DNA from: an uncultured bacterium
GTDB taxonomy: Bacteria > Bacillota > Clostridia > Lachnospirales > Lachnospiraceae
Length of the DNA stretch: 19,472 bases
Assembly: GCA_905215405.1 (NCBI GenBank)
Contig: CAJMQE010000070.1
Span: 1 to 19,472 of the forward strand
Direction: 5' to 3'
Below the pieces are notes generated by a model. It had not been told where the DNA came from. It made no database searches and was given only the letters and a program-made list of their open reading frames with translations. The translations under genes and the position numbers were made by a program. Below, piece by piece: positions 7,579-15,054 of this stretch; position 1 is the first letter of the stretch; every line of letters begins with the position of its first letter.

Positions 7579-8580
7579 ATGCAGACATCAGAAAAAATAC
7601 AAAAGGAAGCAACGGGGGTAGAACCAATCCTTCGAGTGGAACATTTGAAAAAATATTATACAGCCAGAAAATCTGTTTTTTCAGGAAAAAAAGAAATAGT
7701 AAAGGCAGTCGATGATGTCAGCTTTGAACTTTTACCAGGAGAAACACTGGGGATCGTTGGAGAAAGCGGTTGTGGAAAATCAACGACGATTAAGGCCGTG
7801 CTTCAGATGATCAAGCCGACTGCAGGCAAAGTTGAGCTTTATGGACAGGATTTTACAAGTCTGACGGGATCTGAATTAAAAAAAGCCAGAAGAAATATCA
7901 AACTGATCTTTCAGGATCCTTATTCATCACTGAATCCTCGTATGACAGTACAGGATATTATTGGAGAGCCTCTTGATATAGCCAAAGTCTGCAAATCAAA
8001 AGAGGAACGAAACCGTATGATCGGGGAAACGATGTTACAGGTAGGACTGAATCTGGATTACAAACAGCGGTATCCCCATGAATTTTCAGGCGGTCAGCGT
8101 CAGAGAATCGGAATTGCAAGAGCAATTATTTTGAGACCACAGATCGTGGTCTGCGATGAACCGGTTTCTGCACTTGATGTTTCAATTCAGGCAAAGATCA
8201 TTAATCTGTTGAAAAAACTGCAGAAAGAACTTGGTATTTCTTATATATTTATTTCTCATGACCTTGGTGTCGTACAGCACATTGCGGACAGGGTCGCCGT
8301 TATGTACAAAGGAAAGATCGTAGAAGAAGGACCTGGAAGCGAGCTGTTCGCACATCCGGCGCATCCGTACACCAGAGTGCTTCTGGACAGTATTCCTAAG
8401 ATCGGTAGCCAGATCGGCGAGGAAATGCTGCAGGACGGAGAGGGCAATCTGAAACCGAGTGAAAATGGCTGTAGCTTTTGTGACAGATGTAGTTTTGCAC
8501 AGGAAAAATGTTATAGTCAGCAGCCAGAGCTTACAAATCTGACCCAAACACACAGATGTGCTTGCTTTCAAAATGTCTGA
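7579..8580 (+). CDS. Peptide ABC transporter ATP-binding protein (DppF type)
   Basis: A 333-residue partner ATPase. Walker A GESGCGKST is near residues 61-69. The Q-loop FQDPYSSLNPRMTV, the signature FSGGQRQRIGIARA, Walker B IVVCDEPVSALD and FISHDLGVVQHI are all intact. The C-terminal extension has GCSFCDRC, EKC and HRCAC, again a possible Fe-S ligand set. ATG 7579 is preceded by CAGGAGG. It completes the two-ATPase engine of the peptide importer. The gap to the M42 peptidase gene is 84 bases without a terminator, so that gene probably belongs to the same operon. Confidence 0.94.
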   Translation: MQTSEKIQKEATGVEPILRVEHLKKYYTARKSVFSGKKEIVKAVDDVSFELLPGETLGIVGESGCGKSTTIKAVLQMIKPTAGKVELYGQDFTSLTGSELKKARRNIKLIFQDPYSSLNPRMTVQDIIGEPLDIAKVCKSKEERNRMIGETMLQVGLNLDYKQRYPHEFSGGQRQRIGIARAIILRPQIVVCDEPVSALDVSIQAKIINLLKKLQKELGISYIFISHDLGVVQHIADRVAVMYKGKIVEEGPGSELFAHPAHPYTRVLLDSIPKIGSQIGEEMLQDGEGNLKPSENGCSFCDRCSFAQEKCYSQQPELTNLTQTHRCACFQNV

Positions 8581-8664
8581 ATCTGTAAATGGCATAATCG
8601 AATAGGAAAATAAAAGAAATCAGAATAACTGAGTTAGAAAATGAAAGAAAAAGGAGAGATAGCA

Positions 8665-9741
8665 ATGGAATTTAACCGTGAACAGATAGAAAAAGATTTT
8701 AGGGAAATGATCGGACCGCTGAGCAAAGCATTTGGTCCAGCTGGGTTTGAACAGGAAGTGGGAGAACTGGTACAGACATACTTAAAAGATGCAGGCGTTG
8801 AACTGGAAACAGATGCATTTTTAAATGTAACAGCCAGAAAAAAAGCAGAGGGAAGAAAGAAAGTCATGATTTCCGCTCATCTCGATGAGATCGGGATGAT
8901 CATCAGACGAATTGACAGTGATGGCTTTCTATGGTTCGAAACACTTGGCGGAATCGCACCACAGCAGTTTTTCGGAAAACATGTGATTGTCAGAACAGAG
9001 CAGGGAGATCTTGACGGAATTGTAAATTCCCTGCACCCTGGACGCCCTGCAAGATGTAGTGAAATGCCAAAATCTGCAGCAGAATTTTTTATTGATATTG
9101 GCGCTTCAAGCAGACAGGAAGCACAGGAAATGGGTGTTGAAATCGGAAATCCAGTCTCAATTGATTATCCGGTACTTTTCCTTGGAAAAGATACAGTTGC
9201 AGGCAAGGCACTGGATGATCGTGCGTGCGTCTTTATGCTGGTTGAACTCCTGCGTCTGTTAAAAGATGAGGACTTAGAGGTCGATCTGTACGGACTTTTC
9301 TCTTCCCAAGAAGAAGTTGGCGGAAGAGGAGCTGTCATTGCAGCACAGCATATCAGACCGGAAATCGGAATTGCTCTTGACATGAGTCTGGCATGCGATA
9401 TACCGGGCACGGCAGACAGAGAATATGTCAATGAACTGGGAAAAGGCGTTTCAATTAAAGTCATGGATAAGCTCAGTTCAGGTATCGTTGGCGTCATCTG
9501 CGACCAGCAGATCGTAAAAGGAATGAAACAGACGGCACTGGACCGAAAACTCAATTATCAGACAGAAGTATATTCAGCAGGAGCGACCGATGCAAGTCTT
9601 TTCCAGACAGTAGCAGGTGGTATCCGCTGTGGAGGCATCCAGATTCCAATGCGCTATGTACATAGCTATGAGACCTGCAGCGTAACAGATGTAACAGATT
9701 GTGTAGAATTGCTTTACTATTATATCAAAGGTCTGAAATAG
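8665..9741 (+). CDS. M42 family metallopeptidase (glutamyl-aminopeptidase-like)
   Basis: A 358-residue cytoplasmic aminopeptidase of the M42 (PepA/FrvX/YsdC) family. All expected metal and catalytic residues are visible: His72 and Asp74 in AHLDEIG, bridging Asp in KALDDR (about 184), the glutamates of SSQEEVGGRGA (216-217), Asp in IALDMS (239) and His333 in RYVHSYE. Length is normal for the family, which forms dodecameric shells that trim short peptides from the N terminus. ATG 8665 is used because AAAGGAGAG lies just before it; the upstream in-frame ATG 8641 has no such site. Its place after the transporter ATPase gene suggests it digests the imported peptides. Confidence 0.93.
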   Translation: MEFNREQIEKDFREMIGPLSKAFGPAGFEQEVGELVQTYLKDAGVELETDAFLNVTARKKAEGRKKVMISAHLDEIGMIIRRIDSDGFLWFETLGGIAPQQFFGKHVIVRTEQGDLDGIVNSLHPGRPARCSEMPKSAAEFFIDIGASSRQEAQEMGVEIGNPVSIDYPVLFLGKDTVAGKALDDRACVFMLVELLRLLKDEDLEVDLYGLFSSQEEVGGRGAVIAAQHIRPEIGIALDMSLACDIPGTADREYVNELGKGVSIKVMDKLSSGIVGVICDQQIVKGMKQTALDRKLNYQTEVYSAGATDASLFQTVAGGIRCGGIQIPMRYVHSYETCSVTDVTDCVELLYYYIKGLK

Positions 9742-9807
9742 GAATCTGAGAAGGTGTAAGATCATATCTGTACGCAATATTTTCCCGGAAAAATCTACCT
9801 ATGTTAA

Positions 9808-9829
9808 TTATGTAACAATTAATACATAA
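9808..9829 (+). promoter_or_regulatory. Inverted repeat TTATGTA-N8-TACATAA
   Basis: A perfect 7-bp dyad (9808-9814 and 9823-9829) lies about 80 bases before the small membrane-protein gene. Related ATATGTA words recur at about 9836 and 9875. It looks like an operator for a dimeric regulator. A weak promoter TTGAGT-N16-TAATAT (9851-9878) follows. The dyad is seen directly; binding is inference. Confidence 0.4.
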
Positions 9830-9905
9830 AAACTTAATATGTAAATAGTATTGAGTAGTAGAAATTCCAGCATAATATGTATGAGGTTATCTGGGAGGTA
9901 GAAAA

Positions 9906-10346
9906 ATGAAATTAAGAAATTTTAATAAACAGAGCCTGTCCGTCAGAGCTCTGTTTTTTATCATGAGCATACTTGTTCTATCTGCGTGCTGTCATATAAA
10001 AGTGCAGGCGCAATCGTTATCCGGAGGTCGTGCGGTAACGAAATATTCTATAGACAACGATTCGCATAATTTTTCGCAAAATACGATCGAGGGCAAAAAG
10101 AAACTGGAGACAGGAAAGGGAAAAACGCATGCAGAGGAAAAAGAAAAAAGCCAGGATGCACAAGAAGCCTATTATTCGGAACCCCAACAGGAAACACTGA
10201 ATATCATGCAGTTACTGGGACTGGATGTGAATGGAGCATTTCTACTGGCGATATTCCTGATCGTTGTCGCTGTTCTGCTAGTGGGCTCGATCATTGCGTA
10301 TCGGATCAGAAAGAAACACAATAAACCATCGTTTCACTATTATTAA
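9906..10346 (+). CDS. Small exported membrane-anchored protein, unknown function
   Basis: I do not recognise this 146-residue protein. It has a basic N terminus and a hydrophobic segment (residues 15-27) ending in LSACC, followed by KVQAQS. That could be a lipobox with Cys28 or a type I cleavage site after QA. A polar, charged linker of about 75 residues rich in Glu, Lys, Gln and Ser comes next, then a strong C-terminal transmembrane helix (about 110-132) and a basic tail RIRKKHNK. The layout fits an exported linker anchored by one helix with a cytoplasmic tail. GGGAGG at about 9893 precedes ATG 9906. It stands alone, after the peptide operon and before a repeat tract and terminator. Confidence 0.7.
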   Translation: MKLRNFNKQSLSVRALFFIMSILVLSACCHIKVQAQSLSGGRAVTKYSIDNDSHNFSQNTIEGKKKLETGKGKTHAEEKEKSQDAQEAYYSEPQQETLNIMQLLGLDVNGAFLLAIFLIVVAVLLVGSIIAYRIRKKHNKPSFHYY

Positions 10347-10515
10347 AAGTATTCAAAGTATCAAAGGATTAAAGTATTTAAAGTATTCAAGGCATTAAGA
10401 GTATTAAAAGGATTAAAGGCATTAAAGTATCAAAGGTATTAAAGACATTAAAGACATTAAAGTATCAAAGGTATTAAAGTCATTAAAAGTTTTAAAGGTA
10501 TGAAAAGTATTAATG
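10344..10515 (+). repeat. Degenerate 8-9-bp tandem repeat tract
   Basis: Directly from the stop codon of the small membrane-protein gene runs a tract of about 19 units of 8-9 bases built on AAAGGTATT, with variants such as AAAGTATC, AAAGACATT and AAAGGCATT. It is purine-rich on the plus strand, carries many TAA stops and has no coding capacity. It ends just before a terminator, so it would form an unusually long repetitive 3' UTR. Confidence 0.85.
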
Positions 10516-10535
10516 CACAATTATGGTGGAACTTC

Positions 10536-10571
10536 AAAAAAAGGCTGTTCGAATCGGAACAGTCTTTTTTT
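10536..10571. terminator. Bidirectional terminator between convergent genes
   Basis: A run of A, the stem GGCTGTTC (10543-10550) pairing with GAACAGTC (10557-10564), and a run of T follow one another. Because the A-run and T-run flank the stem it can work on both strands, ending the membrane-protein transcript and the convergent 62-residue gene. Confidence 0.88.
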
Positions 10572-10607
10572 GCTATTAAAAGGTAAAACCTGCCTGGTAC
10601 CAATTCA

Positions 10608-10796
10608 TTAAATATCATCTACATCTACTTCAGTACCATAAAGAACGGACTGATTGTCAAATCCGTCGCTGTGGCTGTTGATAAAATTACCATCACAAGT
10701 ATCGACATCAGTCGAGACCAGATTGGAGAGAATGGCATCCGTATCGGTATATTTGTAGACCGTATCTTTGGAATCCTTTTTTTCTTTCTTTTTCAT
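10608..10796 (-). CDS. Small acidic protein (62 aa), unknown function
   Basis: The minus-strand frame is open further upstream, but ATG at 10796 is the credible start because AGCAGGAGGT lies immediately before it (10801-10810). The 62-residue product has a Lys-rich head MKKKEKKDSKD. Its body is rich in Asp, Thr, Ser and Asn and ends in EVDVDDI, with one Cys and no membrane segment. I recognise no family. It is divergent from the OPT transporter gene and convergent with the small membrane-protein gene, with a shared terminator after it. A short dyad GTGATA-N5-TATCAC (10815-10831) sits in its leader. The strong ribosome binding site and terminator support it being real. Confidence 0.62.
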   Translation of the reverse strand: MKKKEKKDSKDTVYKYTDTDAILSNLVSTDVDTCDGNFINSHSDGFDNQSVLYGTEVDVDDI

Positions 10797-10982
10797 AGAG
10801 ACCTCCTGCTTTTTGTGATAAATGGTATCACGGATAGTTTGTGTATTCTGGCAGATTTTATAACAACCAGATACTGCATAAAAACATCGAATTTTACTCA
10901 CACTACAAATGTATTTTCCAACAGTCCGTGCAGGGATCTGTTACGGAGAATGACAAATATGTAGTAATACGAGGTACGAAAT

Positions 10983-12920
10983 ATGCAGAAAAAATTGTCA
11001 AAAGATGCCTATGGAGGTATACATGGACGAAAATATGTGCCTTATGTAACAGAAGGATCAACAAAAGGCGGACAGATCACGGTCTGGATCGTAGGTGTCC
11101 TTCTGGCAGTCCTGTTCGCAGCATCGACCGCATATTCAGGAATGAAATCCGGTCTGACAGTAGCAGCGGGAATTCCAGGAGCCATCATAGGTTCTACATT
11201 TATCACACTGTTTGCCAAAAATAAAAGTATTTTGGGCAAGAACCTGGTACAGGGAATGGCCAGTGGTGGTGAGTCCGTTGCCAGTGGTGTAATTTATCTG
11301 CTTCCAGCAATTCTTCTGATCGGAGAACAGGTCACCCTGATGGAAGGTCTCATCGTTGGCATCGGCGGTGTGCTGTTTGGCGTGGGTGTCGCATCTCTGG
11401 TCTACAAGAATCTTGTTGTGGAAGAGCATGGTAATCTGATGTATCCAGAATCTATGGCGATATCAGAAACGCTGGTCGCATCGGAAGGAGCAGGCGATTC
11501 TATAAAATACATGGGAATTGGATTTGGAATTAGTGGTATTATCACAGTTCTGACAGGCTCCTTTTTCAATGTTGCCAATAATGTAATCAGTTATGTCAAT
11601 GAAAAATTTTATAAGTGGAAACTGGAAATTGAGGTCAACCCACTGTTACTTGGTATCGGCTTCATCGTCGGTATGGAAGTATCTGTAACAATGTTCGCCG
11701 GATCGATTTTTGCGAACTTTGCTATCATGCCACTGATCAGTTATTTCGCGAACTTTGCGAAGGACAGTGAGCATATCTGGAATTTATCAGGGGTTTCTTT
11801 AAATGCAATGCAGGTCAATCACATTTCCGGCAGTTATGTAAAATACATCGGTGCCGGTATGATGCTATCCGGTGGTCTGATCGGTGCAATCAGACTGATC
11901 CCAACAATCGTTGTATCCATAAAGGAGACGTTGTCAGCAAAATCAGATAAGCAAGAAGGACAGACATCTTCATCATTTGCACTGTTTGTTTTATTTGGCG
12001 GTGTGATCCTTGGTTTTGTATCCGCATTTTTTATCAGTGGAGGAAATACAGCGATGGCAATTGCCGGTGCGATCTTTTCCTTTATTCTGACATTGCTTTT
12101 TGTTATTGTATCAGGTCGACTTACAGGTACAATTGGTACATCAAATCTGCCAGTATCAGGTATGACGATAGCGTCCCTGGTCATTGTCACATTACTGTTC
12201 GTGATCATGGGCTGGGTAACACCGCAAAATAATAAATCGCTGCTGTTATTTGGTACATTTATTGTAACGGCGATTTCAATTGCTGGCGGATACTGTCAGT
12301 CACAGAAAGTTACCTTTATCTTAGGCGGAGAGAAGAGTGAAATGGATAAATTCCTCGTTGTAGCAGGTATCATAGGTGTTCTTGTTGTAGTTGGTGTTAT
12401 TCTGGTTCTGAGTGGACAGCTCTCCATGACAGGTGATAATGTCCCATTTGCACTGCCACAGGCAAACCTGATTTCAACACTGACTGCAGGTATTATGTCA
12501 GGGGAATTGCCATGGCATATGATCATTGTAGGCGTGGTGATCGGTATTGTGCTATATCTGATGAAACTGCCAGTTATGACAGTTGCCATTGGATTTTATC
12601 TCCCAATTTCAACAACATCCATTATTCTGATCGGTGCATTTGTCAGATATTTTGTTGAAAAAATGTCAAAATCTGAAGGGGATAAAGAATATCGTGTCAG
12701 CAATGGTATCAGCCTTTCTTCCGGTCTGGTCGCAGGTGGTTCCATCATCGGTCTGATCGGTATTATTCTTCAGATCGCTGGAATTGTGAAAGGAAATGGT
12801 CCATCCGGATTTGCAGCTTCGAATATCATGGCATATATATTGCTGGCATTTCTGGTCATACTGACTATTATTCCATTGATGAAAGGAAAGGGACCAAAAG
12901 ATAGTGAAAATGGAGAATAA
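10983..12920 (+). CDS. OPT family oligopeptide transporter
   Basis: A 645-residue, strongly hydrophobic protein with about 14-16 predicted membrane helices. It carries hallmarks of the OPT superfamily: an N-terminal soluble stretch ending KYVPYVTEGSTKGGQ, the motif AAYSGMKSGLTVAAGIPGA-like (here STAYSGMKSGLT) in the first helices, SGGESVASGV, and MYPESMAISETLVAS. Family members move oligopeptides or metal chelates with a proton gradient rather than ATP. GAGG lies about 9 bases before ATG 10983. Length is normal for bacterial OPT proteins. It is transcribed alone, ended by the large hairpin at 13061-13146. Together with the ABC operon it suggests strong reliance on peptides, although the substrate here could be another compound. 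Confidence 0.92.
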   Translation: MQKKLSKDAYGGIHGRKYVPYVTEGSTKGGQITVWIVGVLLAVLFAASTAYSGMKSGLTVAAGIPGAIIGSTFITLFAKNKSILGKNLVQGMASGGESVASGVIYLLPAILLIGEQVTLMEGLIVGIGGVLFGVGVASLVYKNLVVEEHGNLMYPESMAISETLVASEGAGDSIKYMGIGFGISGIITVLTGSFFNVANNVISYVNEKFYKWKLEIEVNPLLLGIGFIVGMEVSVTMFAGSIFANFAIMPLISYFANFAKDSEHIWNLSGVSLNAMQVNHISGSYVKYIGAGMMLSGGLIGAIRLIPTIVVSIKETLSAKSDKQEGQTSSSFALFVLFGGVILGFVSAFFISGGNTAMAIAGAIFSFILTLLFVIVSGRLTGTIGTSNLPVSGMTIASLVIVTLLFVIMGWVTPQNNKSLLLFGTFIVTAISIAGGYCQSQKVTFILGGEKSEMDKFLVVAGIIGVLVVVGVILVLSGQLSMTGDNVPFALPQANLISTLTAGIMSGELPWHMIIVGVVIGIVLYLMKLPVMTVAIGFYLPISTTSIILIGAFVRYFVEKMSKSEGDKEYRVSNGISLSSGLVAGGSIIGLIGIILQIAGIVKGNGPSGFAASNIMAYILLAFLVILTIIPLMKGKGPKDSENGE

Positions 12921-12958
12921 AGACGATATGTCGGTTATAGTTAGAAAACATGAGCTGT

Positions 12959-13036
12959 AAAGAATCATTCATTAAGCATAATGAAAAGAATTATTCATTA
13001 AGTATAGTGAAAAGAATTATTACAGAAATAGAATAG
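12959..13036 (+). repeat. 26-bp imperfect tandem repeat after the OPT gene
   Basis: Units start at 12959, 12985 and 13011. The first two, built on AAAGAATTATTCATTAAG with a tail like TATAGTGA, differ at a few positions. The third diverges after its first dozen bases. It lies in the 3' UTR of the OPT gene, before the terminator. Confidence 0.7.
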
Positions 13037-13060
13037 AAAAGAATAGAACATGAACAATAA

Positions 13061-13146
13061 AAAGAAAGATATCCCAATGCTACTTTAATCAGTCAATTTA
13101 GAAGTACTGATCGATCGGAGCAGTTCGGATATCTTTCTTTTTTACT
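13061..13146. terminator. Large bidirectional terminator hairpin
   Basis: AAAGAAAGATATCC (13061-13074) pairs perfectly with GGATATCTTTCTTT (13127-13140) over 14 bp, with T-run on the plus side and an A-run that becomes a T-run on the minus strand. The 52-base loop holds a smaller hairpin around ACTGATCGATCGG. It ends the OPT transcript and the minus-strand chemoreceptor/microprotein transcript. Confidence 0.82.
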
Positions 13147-13228
13147 GTTCTTTTTTTTCCTGATAGAAATTCCATGCAACACCGGCTGCAATGACCAGAA
13201 ATCCAAAGATCCCGGCAATAATATACAT
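13142..13228 (-). CDS. 28-residue single-helix membrane microprotein
   Basis: A minus-strand ORF of 28 codons plus stop encodes MYIIAGIFGFLVIAAGVAW followed by NFYQEKKEQ. It is a single hydrophobic helix (residues 2-19) with a short charged tail, typical of membrane microproteins that act as accessory subunits. It has a strong ribosome binding site GGGAGGG ending 8 bases before ATG. A TATAAT hexamer on the minus strand (13282-13287) lies 54 bases upstream, and the big bidirectional terminator begins at its stop codon. It lies downstream of the chemoreceptor gene and may be read from the same message. No family is recognised. It is short, so chance cannot be excluded, but start signal, helix and terminator agree. 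Confidence 0.6.
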   Translation of the reverse strand: MYIIAGIFGFLVIAAGVAWNFYQEKKEQ

Positions 13229-13232
13229 GATT

Positions 13233-13333
13233 GAATCCCTCCCTCGCAATAAGGCCTGTCTGTATCAATGAGCAGGTTCCTATTATATCTTTATGCGTGG
13301 CAGGGAGAAAAAAGAACAAAATTCGAGGGATTC
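13233..13333 (-). promoter_or_regulatory. Possible SD-sequestering leader and internal promoter before the microprotein
   Basis: On the minus strand GAATCCCTCG (13333 to 13324) is complementary to the ribosome binding region CGAGGGAGGGATTC (13246 to 13233) with a short bulge. Read-through RNA from the chemoreceptor gene would hold both arms and could hide the site. RNA started at a promoter using TATAAT (13287 to 13282) would lack the upstream arm and leave the site free. Complementarity is seen; the switch is inference. The -35 box is weak. Confidence 0.35.
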
Positions 13334-13346
13334 TCTTTATTTATTT

Positions 13347-14786
13347 CTATGATTCTTTTTCAAAGGAGTTCTTCAGTTCATTAGAGGAATTGGAAAGAAG
13401 CTCAATAGAATCGGAAAGTTTCGTAACAGAGTCCGCCTGGTGGGCAATATTGACAGCAATATCAGATACCATCGATGAATTTTCCTCTGAAACAGAAGCA
13501 ATCATTGACAGTTCATCGTTGATCGAACCAAACTCATTTTTGACTGCTTCAATCGCATGAAATTCATTGGTTACAACATTTGCAGCTTTTTTCGTAGAAA
13601 TGCTGATCGTGTCAAAGAGAGTGAGCAGCTGTGTCATCTGTTCTGCACTTGCTTTTGCAGCAACTGCACCATTGGAAATCTTATCTCCGACCTGAGTCGT
13701 TGTGCCGGTAAGCTCATGGATAATATCCTGAATGCTATCAGCCGCACTACGACTGTCTTCGGAAAGAGCACGAATTTCATCGGCGACGACTGCAAAGCCT
13801 TTTCCATGTTCTCCAGCTCTGGCAGCTTCGATAGAAGCATTTAGTGAGAGGAGATTTGTCTGAGCCGCAATTGCGTTGATATTGTTTAAGATTTCTTCTA
13901 TCTTGTTCATTCGTTCGAGAAGACCAAGAGTTGCATCTTTTGCTTCATTTACAGTGTCAGACATGGAAGTCATCGATTCCTTGACACGGAAAGTTTCTTT
14001 ATTTCCTTCGTCGACAGCAGTATTCATTTCCTGAAACTGTGATTCCAGAGCCTTTGCATTGCTATAATTTTGTTCAATCAATTTCTGTGAATTAGTTACT
14101 TTTTCGCTGACGCTTGTAATTGAAGCAGAAGAATCTTCAATTGCCTCCTGCATCTGTTGAGCAGAGGAACTAATAGATGCTGCCTGGTCAGAAACCCCAT
14201 GGACTTCATCGTTGCAGTTATTGATATTTGTGATCAACTCTTCTGCAATACTGTCTGCAACTTCTCTGTTCTCATTGATCGTTTTCATTGCATCATTGGC
14301 CTGCTGGATCTTTGATTCCCCGTAAGCAGTACCTACATAAATCAGGTAACTGCTAATTGCAAAGATCGAAACAGAAGAGATACTGCCAAAAAGGCTGTTG
14401 CTTCCTGTTAAGATTCCCATCATGACAAAGTTCAGAAATGAAACAATGACATAAGGAATGGAATAGTATGCAATGATTTTTTTGTTGAAATATCTTACAG
14501 CCATACCAAGTGGAATAAAGGTTGCAAGAAATGCGGTCTGATTACCACCTAGGAGATCTGAATAGATCAGAATCGCGTAGGAAGGAAGCAGAACGATTGC
14601 CAGGGCTTTTTTTATGTCATTCAGGTTCGTAAAGCAGATAGCGGTCACGAGCAGTCCGGTACCTACAAGTACAGAAACTCCTTTGATGGCCATCGGATTG
14701 AATCCATAGCTCAGCGATGTTGTCAATGACAGGGCGACAACACAGACCCAGATAATGCATAGATTACCTCGATGTACTCTTTTCAT
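13347..14786 (-). CDS. Methyl-accepting chemotaxis protein with six-helix membrane sensor
   Basis: A 479-residue chemoreceptor. Residues 1-150 form about six membrane helices with almost no outside domain. The cytoplasmic part is a long coiled coil. The conserved signalling tip is INAIAAQTNLLSLNASIEAA, followed by RAGEHGKGFAVVADEIRALS (about 308-347), which contacts CheA and CheW. No HAMP domain is obvious. It probably senses a membrane-related or energy cue rather than a periplasm-type ligand, but that is inference. TTGGAGTG lies 12 bases before ATG 14786. An extended -10 promoter lies just upstream. No terminator follows, so transcription may continue into the microprotein gene. No other chemotaxis or flagellar gene is in the window. 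Confidence 0.92.
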   Translation of the reverse strand: MKRVHRGNLCIIWVCVVALSLTTSLSYGFNPMAIKGVSVLVGTGLLVTAICFTNLNDIKKALAIVLLPSYAILIYSDLLGGNQTAFLATFIPLGMAVRYFNKKIIAYYSIPYVIVSFLNFVMMGILTGSNSLFGSISSVSIFAISSYLIYVGTAYGESKIQQANDAMKTINENREVADSIAEELITNINNCNDEVHGVSDQAASISSSAQQMQEAIEDSSASITSVSEKVTNSQKLIEQNYSNAKALESQFQEMNTAVDEGNKETFRVKESMTSMSDTVNEAKDATLGLLERMNKIEEILNNINAIAAQTNLLSLNASIEAARAGEHGKGFAVVADEIRALSEDSRSAADSIQDIIHELTGTTTQVGDKISNGAVAAKASAEQMTQLLTLFDTISISTKKAANVVTNEFHAIEAVKNEFGSINDELSMIASVSEENSSMVSDIAVNIAHQADSVTKLSDSIELLSNSSNELKNSFEKES

Positions 14787-14824
14787 AATTATTTACACTC
14801 CAATTATTTATTTTTAACAGCAAT

Positions 14825-14833
14825 ATTATAACA
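14825..14833 (-). promoter_or_regulatory. Extended -10 promoter of the chemoreceptor gene
   Basis: On the minus strand TGTTATAAT is an exact extended -10 element (TGn plus TATAAT) 39 bases before the chemoreceptor start. The -35 region is A/T-rich and weak, which extended -10 promoters tolerate. Confidence 0.5.
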
Positions 14834-14987
14834 TAACAAGTATGCCTTTTTTATGAAATTTGTCTAAAAATGTCATAAAATGAAGAAAATGTTTTTCGAT
14901 AGATTTTTTGAGACGAAGTAAAAAAATGGAATTCATCAGGTCCTGTTCATATGGATAGAGGGACTTGCTCGCAAAGCAGGTAGTATC

Positions 14988-15017
14988 GGAATAACTCATA
15001 GAACATCAGACATACTA
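14988..15017 (+). promoter_or_regulatory. Sigma-G-type forespore promoter of splB
   Basis: GGAATA (14988-14993), a 17-base spacer and CATACTA (15011-15017) match the Bacillus sigma-G consensus TGAATA-N17/18-CATACTA at 12 of 13 positions. Spore photoproduct lyase is a known forespore sigma-G product in Bacillus subtilis. Transcription would start near 15024, 31 bases before the start chosen for splB. The match is seen; use by sigma-G rather than sigma-F or sigma-A is inferred. Confidence 0.62.
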
Positions 15018-15054
15018 AGAAGAAAGAATGAAATGGAAAGTAAGGGCAAAAAAG

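Noticed and set aside
9778..9793. Near-palindrome ATTTTCCCGGAAAAAT after the M42 gene, considered as a terminator
   Set aside because: The arms leave almost no loop and there is no T-run. It might be a protein site but nothing supports this.
13098..13319. Minus-strand 73-residue ORF overlapping the microprotein
   Set aside because: No ribosome binding site at its start and it runs through the terminator. The 28-codon frame has the better start signal.
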